From contig NC_067483.1 in assembly GCF_947179515.1 (NCBI RefSeq), positions 83,886,572 to 83,950,571 of the forward strand: a DNA stretch of 64,000 bases, read 5' to 3'. Below, piece after piece: positions 1-11,481 of this stretch (position 1 is the stretch's first letter; the number at the start of each line of letters is the position of its first letter). The DNA comes from Apodemus sylvaticus (taxonomy: Eukaryota > Chordata > Mammalia > Rodentia > Muridae). The position numbers and the translations under genes are program-made. The notes under the pieces are model-generated. The model did no database searches, was not told the DNA's origin, and worked only from the letters and a program-made list of their open reading frames with translations.

Positions 1-112
1 GGTACCCTTGTAGGTCTGAGGGAAGAGAAGAGATGCACTAGATTACTTTCTGCCAGTGGAATATGTGCATGTGGGACTGCGTGTACATGTGTGTTGATGT
101 ATGTGGGTTTAG

Positions 113-118
<6 letters not shown>

Positions 119-168
<50 letters not shown>
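119..168. repeat. (GT)n microsatellite
   Basis: About 25 uninterrupted GT units, preceded by degenerate GT-rich sequence from about 77. It lies next to an old SINE. Short reading frames over it encode only Cys-Val dipeptides and are not genes. Confidence 0.97.
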
Positions 169-170
<2 letters not shown>

Positions 171-231
171 GAGAGCACAGAGGACAGAGGTGTTGTTCTT
201 CGGGTACCACCTTGTTTAATAATTTTTTATT

Positions 232-424
232 GTTCATTTTATTGACATTTATTTATTGGCTGCATATGTATTCATGTGAGCACACATGTGCCATGGAATG
301 CCTGTGGAAATTAGAAGGCGTCCTGTGGAAGTCAGTTTTCTCCTATCGTGCGGCTTTCAGGGACTGAACTCCCATGATCAGGCTTAGTGACACACTGGTA
401 CTTCCTGAGCCATCTTGCTGACCC
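232..424 (-). repeat. RSINE1/B4-type SINE, diverged
   Basis: Read on the minus strand it starts with a tRNA-like head (GGTCAGCAAGATGGCTCAGG), then a diverged GTTCAGTCCCTG box-B-like block, the GGAGAAAACTGACTTCCACA segment typical of this family, and a CA/AATAAATA-rich tail. Assignment to RSINE1 rather than another B4/B2-like family is from memory of the consensus. The element is old and has no clear target-site duplication. Confidence 0.6.
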
Positions 425-486
425 CAGAGTTGTTTGTTTGTTTGTTTGTTTTGGGTTTTTTAGTTTTAGTTTTTGTTTGTTTTTGT

Positions 487-660
487 TTTTGAAACAGCAT
501 CTTTTATTGAGACCTGGGTCTTCACCTGGCTCTCCTAGCCCTGCTCTGGGATGGACCAGCATAACCAGCCTTTTCACATGGGTGCTAGAGATTGAACTCA
601 CGTCCTTATGCTTGCATAGCAAGGGTTTTACTGACTGGGTTAACTCTCCAGTTCCAGGAA
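487..660 (-). repeat. B4A-type SINE fragment
   Basis: On the minus strand the head reads like GAGTTAACCCAGTCAGTAAAAC..., followed by a tRNA-like block and part of a B1-like body ending near a GAAACAG motif. The poly-T/GTTT-rich stretch at 428-486 is probably the A-rich tail of this or a neighbouring insertion. It is too diverged to place boundaries exactly. Confidence 0.5.
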
Positions 661-2330
661 ATACTTTTCTTGACTTTATGTTCATGCTTATTAAGAACCT
701 CCGATTTGTCTGAAGGACCAGGTCATTTTGAGAAGAGTGTTTGATGAATGCTAACTGAAGAGTACAAAGAAGATAAACACATGTGGCATGGTTCAGACGC
801 TGCAGGAAATGCATCAGGTTTGGAGTTGTCCGCATGGGCATGTCAGGCTACTATGACTGGGTGGATAAAGTCTAGAGTGGGAAACAGGAAAGAAAATAAA
901 TGAGCCATCCAGAAGTGTGTATACATCCACATTTTCCCTTACTGTGACAGGTGAACAGATGTATTCGGCAACCGCAGGGGCAGGAAGTGTGGGAAAGGCC
1001 ATTTTCTCACTTCAATCCAATCTCTGGAACTTATTAGATTTGCAACATTGGCCAACTCATCTACTCATTGTATATCTCAGTTTCACTATCTAGAGAAAGT
1101 TGATAGAAACATGTAGCCCTTAAGCCGAATTTAGAATGTTAATGAAATCATAGAAAGCAAGCTCTTAGTACACAACCTGGATTACTGTAAATAGTTAATA
1201 AATGCCAACCATTACAAGTTATCAGTCAGTCTGGTAACAATCTCATAAGCTAATTCCAAACACATCACAGCAAAGTTTGATATACACATGACACTAAGAT
1301 GAAAAAAACAAGGTATAGTTAAACGGTCCACCTGAACCACTAAGAAGGAAAACTCATTTGAGCCTGAAGCTGGCAGGATCAAGACAGAGTGTAAATAGCA
1401 ATCAGTATAGGACAAGATTGTTTTATAATAAGTGACAAGAATACAGTGTACTTCAGCCTTTCTGTTGAGCAAGCATCTGTGTCATGAGTTGTATCTCTAC
1501 GGCACTGAGTTTCCACCAGACAGACACCCTCCTCATCTAATTCAGTTTGGCAGCCACTTGCCCACTCTTCCTGTGACTGTGCTAAAGACTGAAAAGAATG
1601 ACATGTGAAAGAGGAGCGAAGGTGGTAGAAAGTGAGAGAACACTGTGGCCAAGAGCAGCCTGAGGTGCAGGCCATGTCGAAACCTGGGGCTTTAACAAAG
1701 CCCCATTTCCTCACCTACTACATGAGAATGATCATCGCACCTGCTTCTATGAAGTTGTTGTGGTGATGATAAGGGGTGAGAAGTTAGTAGCTTCCTACTG
1801 TTGTGTCGTAGCGATTGTTGATGTCGTTGCATGTATGCTCCCCTGTCCCTGTTTTTGTTTTGCTTTTGTTCTGTTATCTGATCACCAATGCTCTTCCCTC
1901 CTCATCTTCACTGGGAAAGGTGAGAACGCTTTTCCAACTTCTCAATCCACTATCCACTCTGCCTCTAAAAGATGGAATACAGCTCTTGATTTCAAGTCTT
2001 CCCAACAAGGCACTGCAGGGTAAGGCATGCCAGGCTCTAGTTCCCAACTCAAATTGGAGGGACATCAAAAATGAACAATCAATATTATGAAATAATCAAT
2101 GCATGGCATTTGACACAGTATCCCCTGAAACACAATGAAGGCCCGTAAAGGTCTCACTGACAAAACATCAACGTAGGTAAAATAAGAGCAGAGTCATTTC
2201 TTTGTCTCAAGCTGTGATGTGCCACCATGCCAGTTCCCCCCAGAGCCTCAGAACTGTATAGACAGCAGCCTACTGGACACAGTGTTCTGTGTGTCTCCTC
2301 AGGTTTTGTGTGTGCTTAGAGGGGTAGTAT
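661..2330. other. No recognisable gene or repeat
   Basis: This stretch holds only short shadow ORFs, the longest about 110 codons. I see no splice-site-bounded frame, no known domain and no repeat that I recognise. Its composition is ordinary rodent intergenic or intronic DNA. Confidence 0.6.
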
Positions 2331-2334
2331 TGCT

Positions 2335-2433
2335 GGTTTGTTTGTGAGGCAAGACTCACCCAGCTAGTCTGGACCTCGTTAACCTCTTGCCACAGCCTCC
2401 TGTGTTCTGGGACTCCACCACAGCTGGCTTCCC
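2335..2433 (-). repeat. Old B1-type SINE fragment
   Basis: The segment aligns by eye to the minus strand of B1: a GAGGCAAGACTCACCCAG block, a CTGGACCTCG block, GCCTCCTGTGTTCTGGGACT, and the terminal CACAGCTGGCTT. Many substitutions indicate an old copy. Confidence 0.65.
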
Positions 2434-2524
2434 TAGAACACTCATTTGCATAGTTTCATAACCTCACACTTAATATGTCAAAAATATATGTTTCTTTACC
2501 AATGCCACCTTTTCTCTCTGGCTC

Positions 2525-2526
<2 letters not shown>

Positions 2527-2555
<29 letters not shown>
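2527..2555. repeat. (AC)n microsatellite
   Basis: About 14 uninterrupted AC units. The surrounding 2,560-3,380 bp contains no recognisable gene or repeat. Confidence 0.95.
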
Positions 2556-2556
<1 letters not shown>

Positions 2557-3384
2557 TTTCTATCCAGGTATTTCCTATCTTAGAGAACAGGTGTATCATT
2601 CATACCCAAGGGAAAAACAACCAGAACTCTCTTTGCTCCTACTTTCTTTCCCGTCCACACCAATCTATCAGTGAGCACTGCGGGTGGCAACTTGAAACAC
2701 TTTCTTGCATCAGCTTCATACACATCTACTGTCCCATAGGCTGAATGGCCAGGGCATCCCCACACATGTCCCCACAGGCAGCTCCCCACTGTGTTTGCAA
2801 ATAGTACACACAACTTCTTCCACATCTGTCCCACTTAGACCCACAGTCGAGAAACCTTTGTCTCTCCTCTGGACCTTGGATGGAAAGGAACACTGGGCAG
2901 CATCCGGCACTCAGGGTGTGCAACATGCTGTTGCACATCACAGGCATTTGTGTATTCTGTAATGTTATATCTCTTTTTACTGCTCTATGGCTGAAGGCAC
3001 TGAGGAATCCACTGCTGCAGCTCCAGACACACAATATCGGCTGCCATATATGCAAGCACTATGAATATATTTTTAAATGGGAGTTTATTAAAGCTATTTA
3101 AAAATTATAAAATTAGAAACCATTTAAAAGTTTGGACTCTGGTTCAAAGTTAAGTAAATGTTAAAATTCAAATTATAACACATCTGTGGCCCTTTAAAGA
3201 TTCAAAACTACATTAAAAACCAATATTCACTGTTATCTCTGAGTAAGAGTATTAAAGATCATTTTCTGTTCTACTTTCATATTAATTTTAGTTTTTCTTC
3301 AGTAAATAATTTATTATTTTAAGGTTTCAGAATAGAACAAGTCTAATAATTAATAGCATTATTAAACCTTTGAAAACACGAAAC

Positions 3385-3660
3385 CAGGGTTGGAAAAATG
3401 GCTCGGTGTTTATTAGCACTAGTTCCACAGTTCTGAGGACTAGAATTTGGATACTAGCACCCAAGCTAGGCATCTCAAAAATTCCAGGTATGTCAGCTCT
3501 GAATAACATGGAGACAAAAGGATCACTGTCTTACTGGCTTCCAGTTGAAGTGAGAGAGAAGTATGGGCTCAGGGAATGACCCCACCTAAAAGTTCTATGC
3601 AGAGAAGGATGAAGGGGGACACCCAATGTCTTCTGCTGTTAAATGTACACATACTTGTGT
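3385..3660 (+). repeat. B4A-type SINE followed by CA-rich array
   Basis: It opens with a diverged GGTTGGAAAAATGGCTCGG head. A tRNA-like block (TTTGGATACTAGCACCCAAG), a B1-derived body with GTGAGAGAGAAGTATGGGC, and the GGGGGACACCCAATGTCTTC segment that precedes the CA-rich tail in this family follow. The CA/TACA-rich stretch at about 3,648-3,786 is most simply the expanded tail. Confidence 0.55.
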
Positions 3661-3786
3661 GTACACACATACATTTACAGGCATACACACACATACATAC
3701 ATGTGTGTACCCCTGTACACACATGTATGTACACTTGTATGTACACATACAGAGACAGGCACACATTCATACAAATACACACAGAT
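3648..3786. repeat. Compound CA/TACA/TGTA low-complexity array
   Basis: The array alternates ACACAT, TACATACATG, TGTACAC and similar purine-pyrimidine steps. ORFs covering it on both strands are repeat artefacts rich in Cys, His, Thr and Tyr. It directly follows the B4A-type SINE and probably grew from that element's tail. Confidence 0.85.
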
Positions 3787-3879
3787 GACAGACCACTCCT
3801 CTCAAAGATCAGGGATCATAGAAGAAGATGGCTAAATAAAAACAAAGCACAAGATGTATATAGGCAGAGATAGAGATAG

Positions 3880-3881
<2 letters not shown>

Positions 3882-3913
<32 letters not shown>
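3882..3913. repeat. (TG)n microsatellite
   Basis: Sixteen uninterrupted TG units, immediately preceded by a short GATA-like stretch. Confidence 0.95.
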
Positions 3914-3917
<4 letters not shown>

Positions 3918-4346
3918 CACCATAATAAAACCCATTACTCTGAATACTAATTTTAAAGTAAATTTGTCAAAGAAATGTGTAATACATATTGTTTTCAAGC
4001 ACACATGTTCATAAACATACAATACAAAGAAAATAGTGAAAAATTGATAAAAATTAACAAATAAAACAATTTGAGGCATGAGAGTTGAATAGAGTGAATG
4101 TTTTCTCTCATATGTGAAATCTAAGCAGAAACACATGTGCCTGTGTAAAGGAATGTGCATGTGGGTTTGGAACGGCATGAAGAAAAGAGAACAAGAAGGG
4201 TGAAAAATAAGCAGGTGAGGAAGATTGAAAGCCGCTGATGGACAGGAGCTTGAATGACGATAGAAAGATAACTTTTTCTAGTTCTAATTCTGCCATGGAG
4301 TGTTTGGTTTGGGTGGTAGATAAGTGCAGAAAATATACTTGATATT

Positions 4347-4568
4347 GGGGCTGGACAGATGGCTCAGGGATTAAGAGTACTTTTTGTTCTTGTGAAGGAC
4401 CCAGTTTCTATTCCTAGCACCCCCATGGTGGTTCACAGTTGTCTGTAACTCCAGCTACAGGGGATCTGACATCCTCTTCTGAACTTCACAGGCACCAGGC
4501 ATGCATGTGGTACAAAGGCACACATGCAAACAAAACATTCATATGCACAAAAGAAAATAAAAAATCTA
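4347..4568 (+). repeat. B3-type SINE (B2 superfamily)
   Basis: It starts GGGGCTGGACAGATGGCTCA, with tRNA-like A and B boxes in the first 80 bp (internal RNA polymerase III promoter type). The B3-diagnostic GGGGATCTGACATCCTCTTC and GGCACCAGGCATGCATGTGG blocks follow, then an A-rich tail. The (TA)n array begins directly after the tail, which suggests that the tail seeded it. Confidence 0.85.
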
Positions 4569-4569
4569 G

Positions 4570-4623
<54 letters not shown>
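4570..4623. repeat. (TA)n microsatellite
   Basis: About 26 uninterrupted TA units at the 3' end of the B3 SINE. Such arrays can extrude cruciforms and often vary in length. The frames through it encode Tyr-Ile repeats only. Confidence 0.97.
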
Positions 4624-4624
<1 letters not shown>

Positions 4625-4625
<1 letters not shown>

Positions 4626-4916
4626 AAATTAAACAGATCCAAAATCTATAGAACTTTATTAACTTAGGTTAAGTTAGAATTGATATCCAAAAGGGAAGCT
4701 GTGAAGTTTTACATTAAATTTAGCAGACAGACAGACAGATACACAAACAGATAAATATCATATATATAATATCTGCATTTATACTCAAAGTATATAGTAT
4801 TTAGTATTATACTAAAAGTATAAATTTAATGTGAAACTTCACAGCTTCCATTTTAGTTGTTAAGTCTAACAACCTATGTTCATTAAGTTCTATGGATTTT
4901 TGATTTGACGAATTTT
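4625..4916. repeat. Imperfect inverted repeat, ~95-nt arms, ~100-nt AT-rich loop
   Basis: The left arm (4625-4721) and the reverse complement of the right arm (4823-4916) share the ordered blocks CTATAGAACTT, AACTTAGGTT/AACATAGGTT, GGAAGCTGTGAAGTTT and ACATTAAATT, with small gaps and roughly three quarters of bases matching by eye. The loop contains a GACA run and more short AT palindromes. I do not recognise the family. It could be an old MITE-like DNA element, a foldback insertion, or a local inverted duplication. Confidence 0.8.
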
Positions 4917-5292
4917 GGTGTGTGGCTTTTATTTATTTGCAAGGGATTTTTTACTATAATAAAGTTCATTTTTAAAAACCCCTAAGAGCAAAAACAAAAG
5001 AATGTGAATGACTTAGAAGAACAGTAATCAATATAAATTCCTAGAAAAGATAATGCTTGATGAGATAAAACAGAAAGCTTGCATAAGCAGAGCTGTAACC
5101 CAAATTAAGCCAAATCGATTTTAAATCTTTCCACAATTAGAAATTCTAAGCTAAAACATTTCACAGACTGCCATAAAGTGATCTGTAAAAAGGTCATTCC
5201 AGTATTTCATTAATTTTACTTGATAATATTTCATCTTCCACCCATTTTACCAGATAAACAAAACTATTACCATATCTTGCATATACTTTCAC

Positions 5293-5463
5293 ACACAAAC
5301 ATCTCTGGGGCAGGAAGATACACTTGCAGGTCATGAACACACAGGGCAGAGAACAACTTGTGAGATTCAGTTCTCTCCTGCTACTATATGGGTCTTGGAG
5401 ATTGAACCAAGGTCATCAGGCTTGGTGGAAGGTGTCTCTACTTGCTTCACCATCTTGCCAGTC
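5293..5463 (-). repeat. RSINE1-type SINE
   Basis: On the minus strand it begins CCAGACTGGCAAGATGGTGA, with the CCAAGCCTGATGACCTTGG and GGAGAGAACTGAATCTCACA blocks of this family. It is diverged but collinear with the copy at 232-424. Sequence from 5,464 to about 6,530 holds no feature I recognise. Confidence 0.6.
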
Positions 5464-6534
5464 TGGTCCTTGGAACTTTTGAAAGTGGCCTAAAAATGTT
5501 CAAGACCCCAGGAGAAGTCATTTCCAGCCACAAGTCTAACTCCTTTAGTAGGACAGGAGACTTCCATCTTAGCACAGAATGACAGTTCTCCATGTCAAAA
5601 TGGGTATCTCTCACATGGAGGGGAAAGGGCGGGTGACATGTGCAGTCATTTGTCTGGGAAGTCAACCACAGGCTCAAGATAAATAAGGCTGTTTAGGGTG
5701 ATCCCATGAATAGAATAGTTACAAAAACATGAAGAAAATGGGCACAAAAGTCAGGACTCATGCTTCCTGAAGGGTAGAGGAACAATGGGTGTGGTCATGC
5801 AGAAGAGGGGGGGTCTCTGCAGCACAGAGAAGGCTAGCAGACTGGAGGATGAAATAGAAGCTACTCATTATCACTTTTGTATTTTCAATAGTCAATATAT
5901 CCCATATTACTTGTAAGACTAGTTTTCCACAGTGTGAAACTCCTAGGTATACAGCATGGTGAATTTTTACAGACATATATATTTCTATAACATTATATTT
6001 ATGTAAAAGAAATTAGCATGCAAATGAGCAAAAAACAAATTGATTCTCAATTTGAAATTACTTTTAAAGCACATGTCCATTACAAATAAATTCATTACCA
6101 GTTTAATTCTTTGCTTTGAGGAAGTAGTTGTTTTGAGAAGAAATCTAACATTTCTGTCAAAATTCAAGTAAGTGCAAGAGAATTTCTCAACCTAAAATAT
6201 TTGTTTATTTCTTTAAATAAACAAATTATAAAGTACTTGCTATTGTAAGTGATAGTGTTCATGATTGACGTAGAATGTGGTGAGAAAAAGCCCTGTTAAC
6301 AGCCCATTTGAGGAACTGCATCCAAGCAGCAGATACCAAGGGCTTCTGCAAGGAGCACTGTGTTTCAGCTTCCCTCTGTGGAGGAACAGGGTCCATCTCC
6401 TCACACTGCTCTTCATATAACCCATGAATGGAGTGACAATTTTGGAATTTCAGTTTCTTTAAAAAATACAGAAATATTATCAGAATACGATTCATTTTAA
6501 TCCAGGTATGGGATTTGTGGCTGCTTTGGATTGT

Positions 6535-6717
6535 TCATAGCAGCTGACTATGATTTGCCTCATGCTCTAGCAGAGGTGTGATTTTTGTCAGAGGCAGATA
6601 GTTTCTAGGGTTGTGTAATGTTTGAAATCCTGGGGATTTTTCAGAGCATATGTTAGGGCTCCATGAGGCAAGGAAGGTTGTTGGTTGTTGGTTGTTTTTG
6701 GTTGTTGTGGGTTGCAG
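6535..6717. other. Unidentified sequence with GTTG-rich stretch next to an L1 fragment
   Basis: The L1-derived reading frame to the right runs on by chance through this segment on the minus strand. The residues are no longer L1-like after 6,718. Positions 6676-6712 are a GGTTGTTG-type simple repeat. The origin is unknown and I see no gene. Confidence 0.5.
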
Positions 6718-7385
6718 TTTGTTTAACTCTGTACCCCATTTTTTAATAGGGTTGTTCGGTTTTCTGGAGTCTAACTTCTTGAGTTCTTTATATATATTGG
6801 ATATTAGCCCTCTATCTGATGTAGGATTGGTGAAGATCTTTTCCCAATTTGTTGGTTGCCGATCTGTCCTCTTGATGGTGTCCTTTGCCTTACAGAAACT
6901 CTGTAACCTTATGAGGTCCCATTTGTCAATTCTTGCTCTTAGAGCATACGCTATTGGTGTTCTGTTCAGAAACTTTCTCCCTGTACCGATGTCCTCAAGG
7001 GTCTTCCCCAGTTTCTTTTCTATTAGCTTCAGAGTGTCTGGCTTTATGTGGAGGTCCTTGATCCATTTGGATTTGAGCTTAGTACAAGGAGACAAGGATG
7101 GATCAATTCGCATTCTTCTGCATGCTGACCTCCAGTTGAACCAGCACCATTTGTTGAAAAGGCTATCTTTTTTCCATTGGATGTTTTCAGCCTCTTTGTC
7201 GAGGATCAAGTGGCCATAGGTGTGTGGGTTCATTTCTGGATCTTCAATCCTGTTCCATTGATCCTCCTGCCTGTCACTGTACCAATACCATGCAGTTTTT
7301 AACACTATTGCTCTGTAGTATTGCTTGAGGTCAGGGATACTGATTCCCCCAGATTTTCTTTTGTTGCTGAGAATAGTTTGTTAGC
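6718..7385 (-). pseudogene. L1 ORF2 C-terminal fragment, truncated at both ends
   Basis: The minus-strand frame encodes the stretch of L1 ORF2p downstream of the reverse transcriptase core, with landmarks AWYWYSDRQ, DPEMNPHTYG, FNKWCWFNW, DLHIKPDTLKL, LGKTLEDIGTG and KWGTELNK. The frame is open over the whole L1-derived part, including the run of six A that is five in three other copies here. It stops being L1 at 6,718, before the Cys-rich end of ORF2. There is no L1 3'UTR and no poly(A), so this is an internal fragment, not a simple 5'-truncated insertion. It is dead: it has no endonuclease, reverse transcriptase or zinc knuckle. Confidence 0.9.
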
Positions 7386-7727
7386 AGTCATGCACAAAGA
7401 AGAAGCAATATGAAGAAATTAGGTATCTTGATGGTGAAGATCAAGCTTGCTCCAGGAAACTCTTTACCCTTAAACAGCATGAAGTAGTCTCACAGTAGTA
7501 TTTCTCCCTTTCCTTTCTATGCTTTTTTCTTTCCTATATAATGTTAGGAGACTGAAAGCATGAGGAGGGATGAAAAGAGAAGAACCCACAAAACAGCCAA
7601 AGCACGACTAAACATAAACACTTTTAAACATTGTCTAGCCCTTTACAGTGCACTGTATTCATCATAAGCTTGATCCTTTATCTTAATGTTTCTCAGGAAT
7701 TTCAGGTAACTTTACTCCATGTCTCTG

Positions 7728-8104
7728 CATTAGTCAGCTTTCTGTTAAAACAGCAAAATCCCAACAATATCAACTTATAAAGAGAGAACATTATTGGGAC
7801 TCACAGTTTTGGAGGCTTTGGGTCATGGCTACTTGTCTCATCTTCATGTCTTAGATCTAAAAAGAGGTTGCACAGGTGGCAGGAGAATAAGATACAGCAT
7901 GCTCTCCTCAGCAGCTAGAGAACACAGAGAAACAGAAAATGAAAAAGCCAGAGTCCCATAATCCCCTCCCTAGAGATAGTCTTAATGACTAAGGACCTCT
8001 ACAGGCTCCAACTCTCAGTTTCCAACATCTCTCCCATGGTGCTTGCTACACTGGAGATCAAGATTTATTTTAATACATAGGGGTGTTCAATGTCCAAACA
8101 ATAT
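7728..8104 (-). mobile_element. ERVL-MaLR solo LTR
   Basis: On the minus strand the start resembles TGTTTGGACATTGAACACCC. An AAATAAATCTTGA-type segment lies near the start, with CTCCAAAACTGTGAGTCCCA and a terminal GAAAGCTGACTAATGCA, the usual right-end signature of mammalian MaLR LTRs. No internal region is present. The subfamily (MT, ORR1 or MLT1) cannot be fixed by eye. It carries no coding capacity. Confidence 0.6.
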
Positions 8105-9696
8105 CAGTAGTATCCTCTGGTGGTATCCTCGATGTATATCAAACTTGAATCACTTGATTATCTTACTTGATTGATTTGCTGGTTCACTTGAAAACTAAGT
8201 CAGAACTTGAGCAATCTGACCACCAACAATACTTGAAACAAGTCATGATAGGACTAATATGAGTGGTTGGACAGGTATGAGAAATCAGCAGATAATGACA
8301 GAATCAAAAAGAATAACACTTTCTTTTTTCCAATGAAACAGTTATCATTGTCTGTCTGTCTGTCAACTACTTCTACTTATACACAAGCCCATCTAACCCT
8401 GGAAATGCTGATTACCAAGAAAAAGACAGGTCTGCTTAGATGCAGAAATATGCCTATTTTGTCTCCTTATACTAAAATGAAAGCAGTCCTCCCAAGGTTT
8501 CAAGACCATGTGCTGTTCTCAAATTTAATTATATATGCACATACATGTACATGTACATATATACACATACATATACACAGAGAGCTTTTTCCTGTGAAAT
8601 TAAGTAGTTTTGTGTGCCTGGGTTATATAATTTGTAACTACTTTGAATTCATACTCTTTCCTAGTATTTTCTAGGACACACAGAAGAATACTTTTACTCT
8701 AATATTCACTGGCTTAATTCATTGTTAGCTCTTTGGAAAGTCACATTTGTTAATAATGACTAAGGGGCAAAACTCTGGTCTCTCATTGCTTCAAGGAGAA
8801 AAGCAAAGGAAAAAAAAGAAAGCTGTGTGGTAGAAATGGTCACTTGGTATTGTGTCTTCCCTTGTTTTTAATCCTTGCAATTCATTACTGCTAATGGGAT
8901 GGAAGATAGCGTCACTCTATTTTCTGTCATTGTTATTATTCTTGTTAGTTGAATTAACAGGCATTCAGGGACCTTATTAATTATTTGTGGCCACACTTAG
9001 TCACTCAGTTGGCAACTTAAGCTATGAATTCCTGACACTAGACATCACTTTTTTTTTCATATTTTTTAACACTAAACTGTGGCTCTTTTGCTGTTTTATA
9101 TCCAAGACTCTACATCAAACAACTGAAATGACATTTTGTTTGTTCTTTTCTGGTTTCCAGATAGGTTAGAGTGAAAGGTGGTGAGATTTTTATTACTAGC
9201 TTTTAGAGCTTCTATAATATGTAATAAAGTTTTTCACTGATCACTGGATAGAGTTCCCAAGGCTCTGGTCAGACAGGGGTGATACTTGATAGAGAAGCAT
9301 AATCTACCTGGGAGAAGTATCCTGAGAAGCCATGACTATGTTTGAGAGGGAATATAGTTCCTGGTTGATGGATTTTTCTAGGATTATGAGAATTGCTATT
9401 AAAATGGAGGATTCATTTTATCTGCCCCTTTGGAAGGAAGGTCATTAAAACACAAAAGAATCAGAACAAGGAAAAGACAGAAATCTAGAAATACACAATC
9501 TCATCCAAGAGAGTGTCTGCTTACTGGAGCAGCCAGCTTCCATGCTTTCATTGACACTGTGAGGTCTGTGAAGCAAAGGGTGGTCTAAAGAATTTACTCA
9601 GAGACTGAATTGCATGGAATTAGACCCAGTGAGGAGACTCAAACTTGAACTTATTGCACGGAGCCTCTGCTTCAAGAGCTGAGGACTGCTAAGAAG
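8105..9696. other. No recognisable gene or repeat
   Basis: The only structure is a TGTC run near 8,351-8,362 and an ACATGTACATG/ATACACAT alternation near 8,535-8,580. The 135-codon ORF at 8,267-8,674 has no recognisable domain and ends in low-complexity sequence. Confidence 0.55.
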
Positions 9697-10105
9697 ACCT
9701 CAACCCTTCCACTCCACCACCCTTCAACCCCTCCACCCTACCACCCTTCCACCTTACTAGCCCTCTACCCATCCACCCCTCTACCCACCCACCTGTCTAC
9801 TCTATCACCCTTCCACCTTACCTAACTCCTCCACCTTTCCACCCCTCTACCCCACCACCTCTCTATCCTACCATCCCTCTAGTTTTTTATCCCTCCACCG
9901 CTCCATCCTACCAACCCTCCACCCTATTACTCCCTCCATTCTTCTACTTCCCACCTCTCCCACCCACCATCCCCTCCATCCCTCAACCCCTCTACCATCC
10001 CTCCACTTTCTGCCAGCCACTGCGCCCTACCACCCCTCATTCCTTTACCCCTCTACTCATCCATCCTAACACCCATCTCCACCTCTGAACCCCTGCACCC
10101 CTTTG
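9697..10105. repeat. C/T-rich minisatellite, degenerate CCACCCCTCTA-like unit
   Basis: About 400 bp is built from irregular 9-13-nt units such as CCACCCTACCACC and CCCCTCTACC. The plus strand is almost free of G (roughly 3%), a strong strand asymmetry. It is not SINE or L1 derived as far as I can see. Confidence 0.85.
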
Positions 10106-10341
10106 CTGACACATGAAAGAATATATCGAGTCTCACATGATGGTGCAAGAGTCTCTGTCTTCCCACGTGGCCTATTTTAAAATGGCATTATTTTAAAGTG
10201 TAGATATTATTAACTACATTCCTTACAACAAGCATGCATTTGTCATATCTTTCCCATAGCTGGGAGCAATGGCCCTCAGTTCCAGATAATGGGGGGAATG
10301 ATGGGAGGGAGTGCCTGCTAGCAGGGTAATGATTTCCTGAA

Positions 10342-10461
10342 TTTCTTTTTCTTTCCTTTCTTTTCTTTTCTTTTCTTTTCTTTTCTTTTCTTTTCTTTTC
10401 TTTTCTTTTCTTTTCTTTCTTTTTTCTTTCTTTCTCTCTTTCTCTTTCTTTTTTTTTTTTT
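10342..10461. repeat. (TTTTC)n polypyrimidine tract, 120 nt
   Basis: An uninterrupted run of T and C, mostly TTTTC units and then TTTC/CTCT, ending in a T run. It may be the expanded poly(A) tail of a minus-strand retroelement, but the adjoining sequence at 10,462 onward is not one I recognise. Confidence 0.93.
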
Positions 10462-10719
10462 GACACATCACAAGATAACAGGTTCTCTGTGTTTGTCGTT
10501 GCCAGTGGACTGGCATCGACATCCCAAGAGAACACTTCCTGATGTCATGGAAGAAAGCCATAGATATGGAAGGAAGTTCAAGCCAGAGTAGAGCAGAGAA
10601 GGAACACAATGATTAGCAGCAGATCTACCTCCAACCTTGGAGCCAGATCCAGGAAACCTTGAAGGCATCTCTTCTTGCTGACAAGAAGTGGTGTCTGTGA
10701 CAGAATCTGAGCTTCTGCT

Positions 10720-10721
<2 letters not shown>

Positions 10722-10768
<47 letters not shown>
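10722..10768. repeat. (GA)n microsatellite
   Basis: About 23 uninterrupted AG units. The 10,769-11,470 stretch after it contains only a short (CAA)n near 11,005 and nothing else that I recognise. Confidence 0.96.
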
Positions 10769-10770
<2 letters not shown>

Positions 10771-11481
10771 CTAACATCATCCAGAATGCTGAAAGGCTCA
10801 AAAGTCACAAAAATATGGTGGCAAATTAAATTGCCATTGAATCCTCTTTTGAAAAATTGTGCTTTCCTAATCACACAATCCCAGAATCTTAGAGCATAAA
10901 GAAATCCCAAGGGTTTCCTGGTCCAGCTGTTTCCACTCCTCAAATGAACCCACCAGCAAATCCGTTAGACATGTAGCACTCTCCTTCCTGGCCTTTCAAG
11001 AAAACAACAACAACAACAAAACAGAAGTAAACATTTCTTCCTCTTGCTTTCAACCATTTTGAGACCAATACAGACAGGTGGGTAAAATTCCTTCACATTG
11101 TTACAGAAAAACTAGACAGAAAGAAGTCACTACCCCCTCTCATGCTATTCAGCACAGGGAAAACCCACCTAAAATGATGGTTAATACTAAGTACTGTCAC
11201 TATCCTAAGCATGGCGCATGCACTGACATGCAGGCCAAAGGAGTCTCAGAGGTTTTATGGGTTGCTTGGGTTTAATCTGGTCTCTTAATCAACCTGATTC
11301 AAGCCATTGGTAAAGCCTCACTTGTATTCTGTTTCATATGCAAAGGACCTCTGCAAAGGCAGCAAAAATATCTTGTTTGTTATTTAATTCTGGGTCCCTA
11401 ACTATTGGCCCAGTTCTTTCTCATCTTTCTGTGTGTGTGGGTGAGGATGGGGGATGGGCTTGCATGTCTCTGAATCTGTCT

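Noticed and set aside
1..6. GGTACC at the window start as a cloning or element boundary
   Set aside because: A single KpnI site at the edge carries no information about the sequence itself.
8267..8674. 135-codon ORF as a possible gene
   Set aside because: It contains low-complexity Tyr/Thr/His runs from a TACACA stretch and has no family signature.
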